Below, piece after piece: positions 62,934 to 64,000 of a stretch of 64,000 bases of DNA. A model generated the notes under the pieces. The model saw nothing but the letters and a program-made list of their open reading frames with translations, did no database searches and had not been told where the DNA came from. This DNA is from G963720475 sp963720475 (GTDB lineage Bacteria; Actinomycetota; Thermoleophilia; Solirubrobacterales; Thermoleophilaceae). The first letter of the stretch is position 1; every line of letters starts with the position of its first letter. The stretch spans positions 558,001 to 622,000 of the forward strand of contig OY970394.1 of NCBI GenBank assembly GCA_963720475.1, read 5' to 3'. The position numbers and the translations under genes are program-made.

Positions 62934-64000
62934 GTGGAACGAGGGAGCGCGGCAATTGGGGTAGGGATTCTCGCCGCTGTCTTGGCAACATTCGTCGCGG
63001 CAACCTCCGCGAGCGCAGCGACGTTCGAGCCAGGCCCCTGTCCTTCGACGACGGAGCGGATCGAGCAGGCCCTGCGGGAGAACAACGCGCGCTGCGGATC
63101 CCTTGTCGTGCCCGAGAACCGCAGGAGAGGCACTGCCAAGACGATCCGGCTCGCGGTCGCGATCGTTCCTGCGAAATCGGCTACCCCTGCGCCGGACCCG
63201 ATCGTGTTCCTCTCCGGTGGTCCCGGCATCACCACCTGGACGCAGATCGCGGGCACGGCGAGAGTGGGCTTCAACCGCGAACGCGACGTCATCTTCATGG
63301 CGCAGCGCGGGACGCGGTTCAACTCACCCCAGCTGACTTGCCCTGAAATCGAGCGCTACAAGGTTCGCTCCGTCGCTCTCCGCTCCTATGCGAAATCGAC
63401 ACGCGACTTGTTCATCGCAGCGACGAGCAAGTGTCGTCAGCGCCTGGCTGGCCGCGGGATCGATCTCAGCGGCTACAACACGACCGAGAGCGCAGCCGAC
63501 TTCGCCGAGCTGCGCGTAGCCCTCGGGCTCGCGCGGTGGAACGTGTTCGGAGGCTCGTACGGCACCGATCTCGCCCTCGCCTACGTCCGCAACCACCCGC
63601 TGGGAATCCGCAGCGTCGCGATCGACTCGATCGTTCCGCCGAACGTAGCCGGCCTCGCCTGGACCTGGACCAACACTCAGGAGGGCATCGAGAACCTGTT
63701 CCGGGCCTGCCGTGCGCAGCGCGCCTGCAACAGGCGCTATCCCCGACTCGGCGTGACGTTCAACGCCCTCGTGCGGAAGCTCGAAGCCGACCCTGTGACG
63801 ACACCTGTCAAGACGGAGGACGGGGACCGGGTGAGCGTGCTGCTGGACGGTGCCGCATTGCTCACCTGGATCACGGACGCGACAACATCGGAGCCGGCGC
63901 GAGTCCCCGCCCTGATCGACGCGGTCGCGCGCGGTCGCCCGGAGGAGGTCGCCGAGGCGCACGAGGCGGCCGCCCACGACGACGTGGCGTACGGAATGTC
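62934..64000 (+). CDS. Alpha/beta hydrolase, TAP-like, copy 2, cut by window end
   Basis: The first about 355 codons of a paralogue of the preceding gene, running off the window. Signal peptide (GTG start, residues about 1-29, SASA-AT), oxyanion region LSGGPGITTW, a shared YNTTESAADF block, and nucleophile elbow FGGSYGTDLA (Gly in place of His before Ser). The C-terminal TAP-like domain with the catalytic acid and His lies outside. TAGGGT nine bases before the GTG may be the -10 box. Confidence 0.83.
   Translation, partial: MERGSAAIGVGILAAVLATFVAATSASAATFEPGPCPSTTERIEQALRENNARCGSLVVPENRRRGTAKTIRLAVAIVPAKSATPAPDPIVFLSGGPGITTWTQIAGTARVGFNRERDVIFMAQRGTRFNSPQLTCPEIERYKVRSVALRSYAKSTRDLFIAATSKCRQRLAGRGIDLSGYNTTESAADFAELRVALGLARWNVFGGSYGTDLALAYVRNHPLGIRSVAIDSIVPPNVAGLAWTWTNTQEGIENLFRACRAQRACNRRYPRLGVTFNALVRKLEADPVTTPVKTEDGDRVSVLLDGAALLTWITDATTSEPARVPALIDAVARGRPEEVAEAHEAAAHDDVAYGM

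Overview
High-GC window (roughly 68-70% by eye) with many GTG and some TTG starts, almost no non-coding space and no gene-free stretch over 300 bases. The gene set (class F sortase, fused PafB/PafC-type WYL regulator, GpgS, a PPOX-class F420-type flavoprotein, WS/DGAT, Lhr next to Nei, MrfA-type helicase) points to an actinobacterium, most likely Thermoleophilia/Solirubrobacterales. This assignment is inference from gene content.

Layout. 0-5.5 kb: partial HAD phosphatase, succinyl-CoA ligase (sucCD), a copper-protein lipoprotein, a DUF4397 surface protein with its likely sortase, and a Rieske protein. 5.5-9.1 kb: a PLP aminotransferase and a DtxR regulator / ArsB-NhaD-like permease / CBS operon. 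9.1-14.6 kb: an ATP-dependent DNA ligase and a LigD-type polymerase flanking two tandem PQQ-type sugar dehydrogenases, then glycerate kinase. 14.7-21.8 kb: secreted and membrane unknowns, a glucosylglycerate pair (gpgS and its phosphatase), an MrfA-like helicase and an M23 peptidase. 21.8-31.5 kb: amine oxidase, DUF3352 lipoprotein, glyoxalase, tRNA-Phe, phosphodiesterase, O-methyltransferase, sterol-desaturase-type hydroxylase, WS/DGAT, ferritin-like protein. 31.5-38.4 kb: SDR, OB-HD nuclease, PafB/PafC, penicillin acylase, PPOX protein. 38.4-44.7 kb: rmlA-rmlB, secreted beta-propeller protein, ABC exporter, family 5 UDG. 45-51 kb: lhr-nei-GDPD. 52-57 kb: ECF sigma factor with a membrane DUF4349 partner, membrane-anchored PLC-like protein, phytase-like esterase. 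57-64 kb: a very large secreted protein of unknown function, a membrane protein, and two divergent TAP-like hydrolases, the last cut by the window edge.

Three signals cut across the genes. (1) At least seven breaks in otherwise well-conserved genes all shift the reading frame in the same +1 sense, and an eighth probably splits a PafB-PafC fusion; under-polished sequence is the likeliest cause. (2) Many genes start 6-9 nt after a TANNNT box without a Shine-Dalgarno, suggesting widespread leaderless transcripts, with several divergent pairs using overlapping -10 boxes. (3) Five of eleven convergent gene pairs share one CTAG that supplies the TAG stop of both genes. No mobile element, CRISPR array or prophage was seen.
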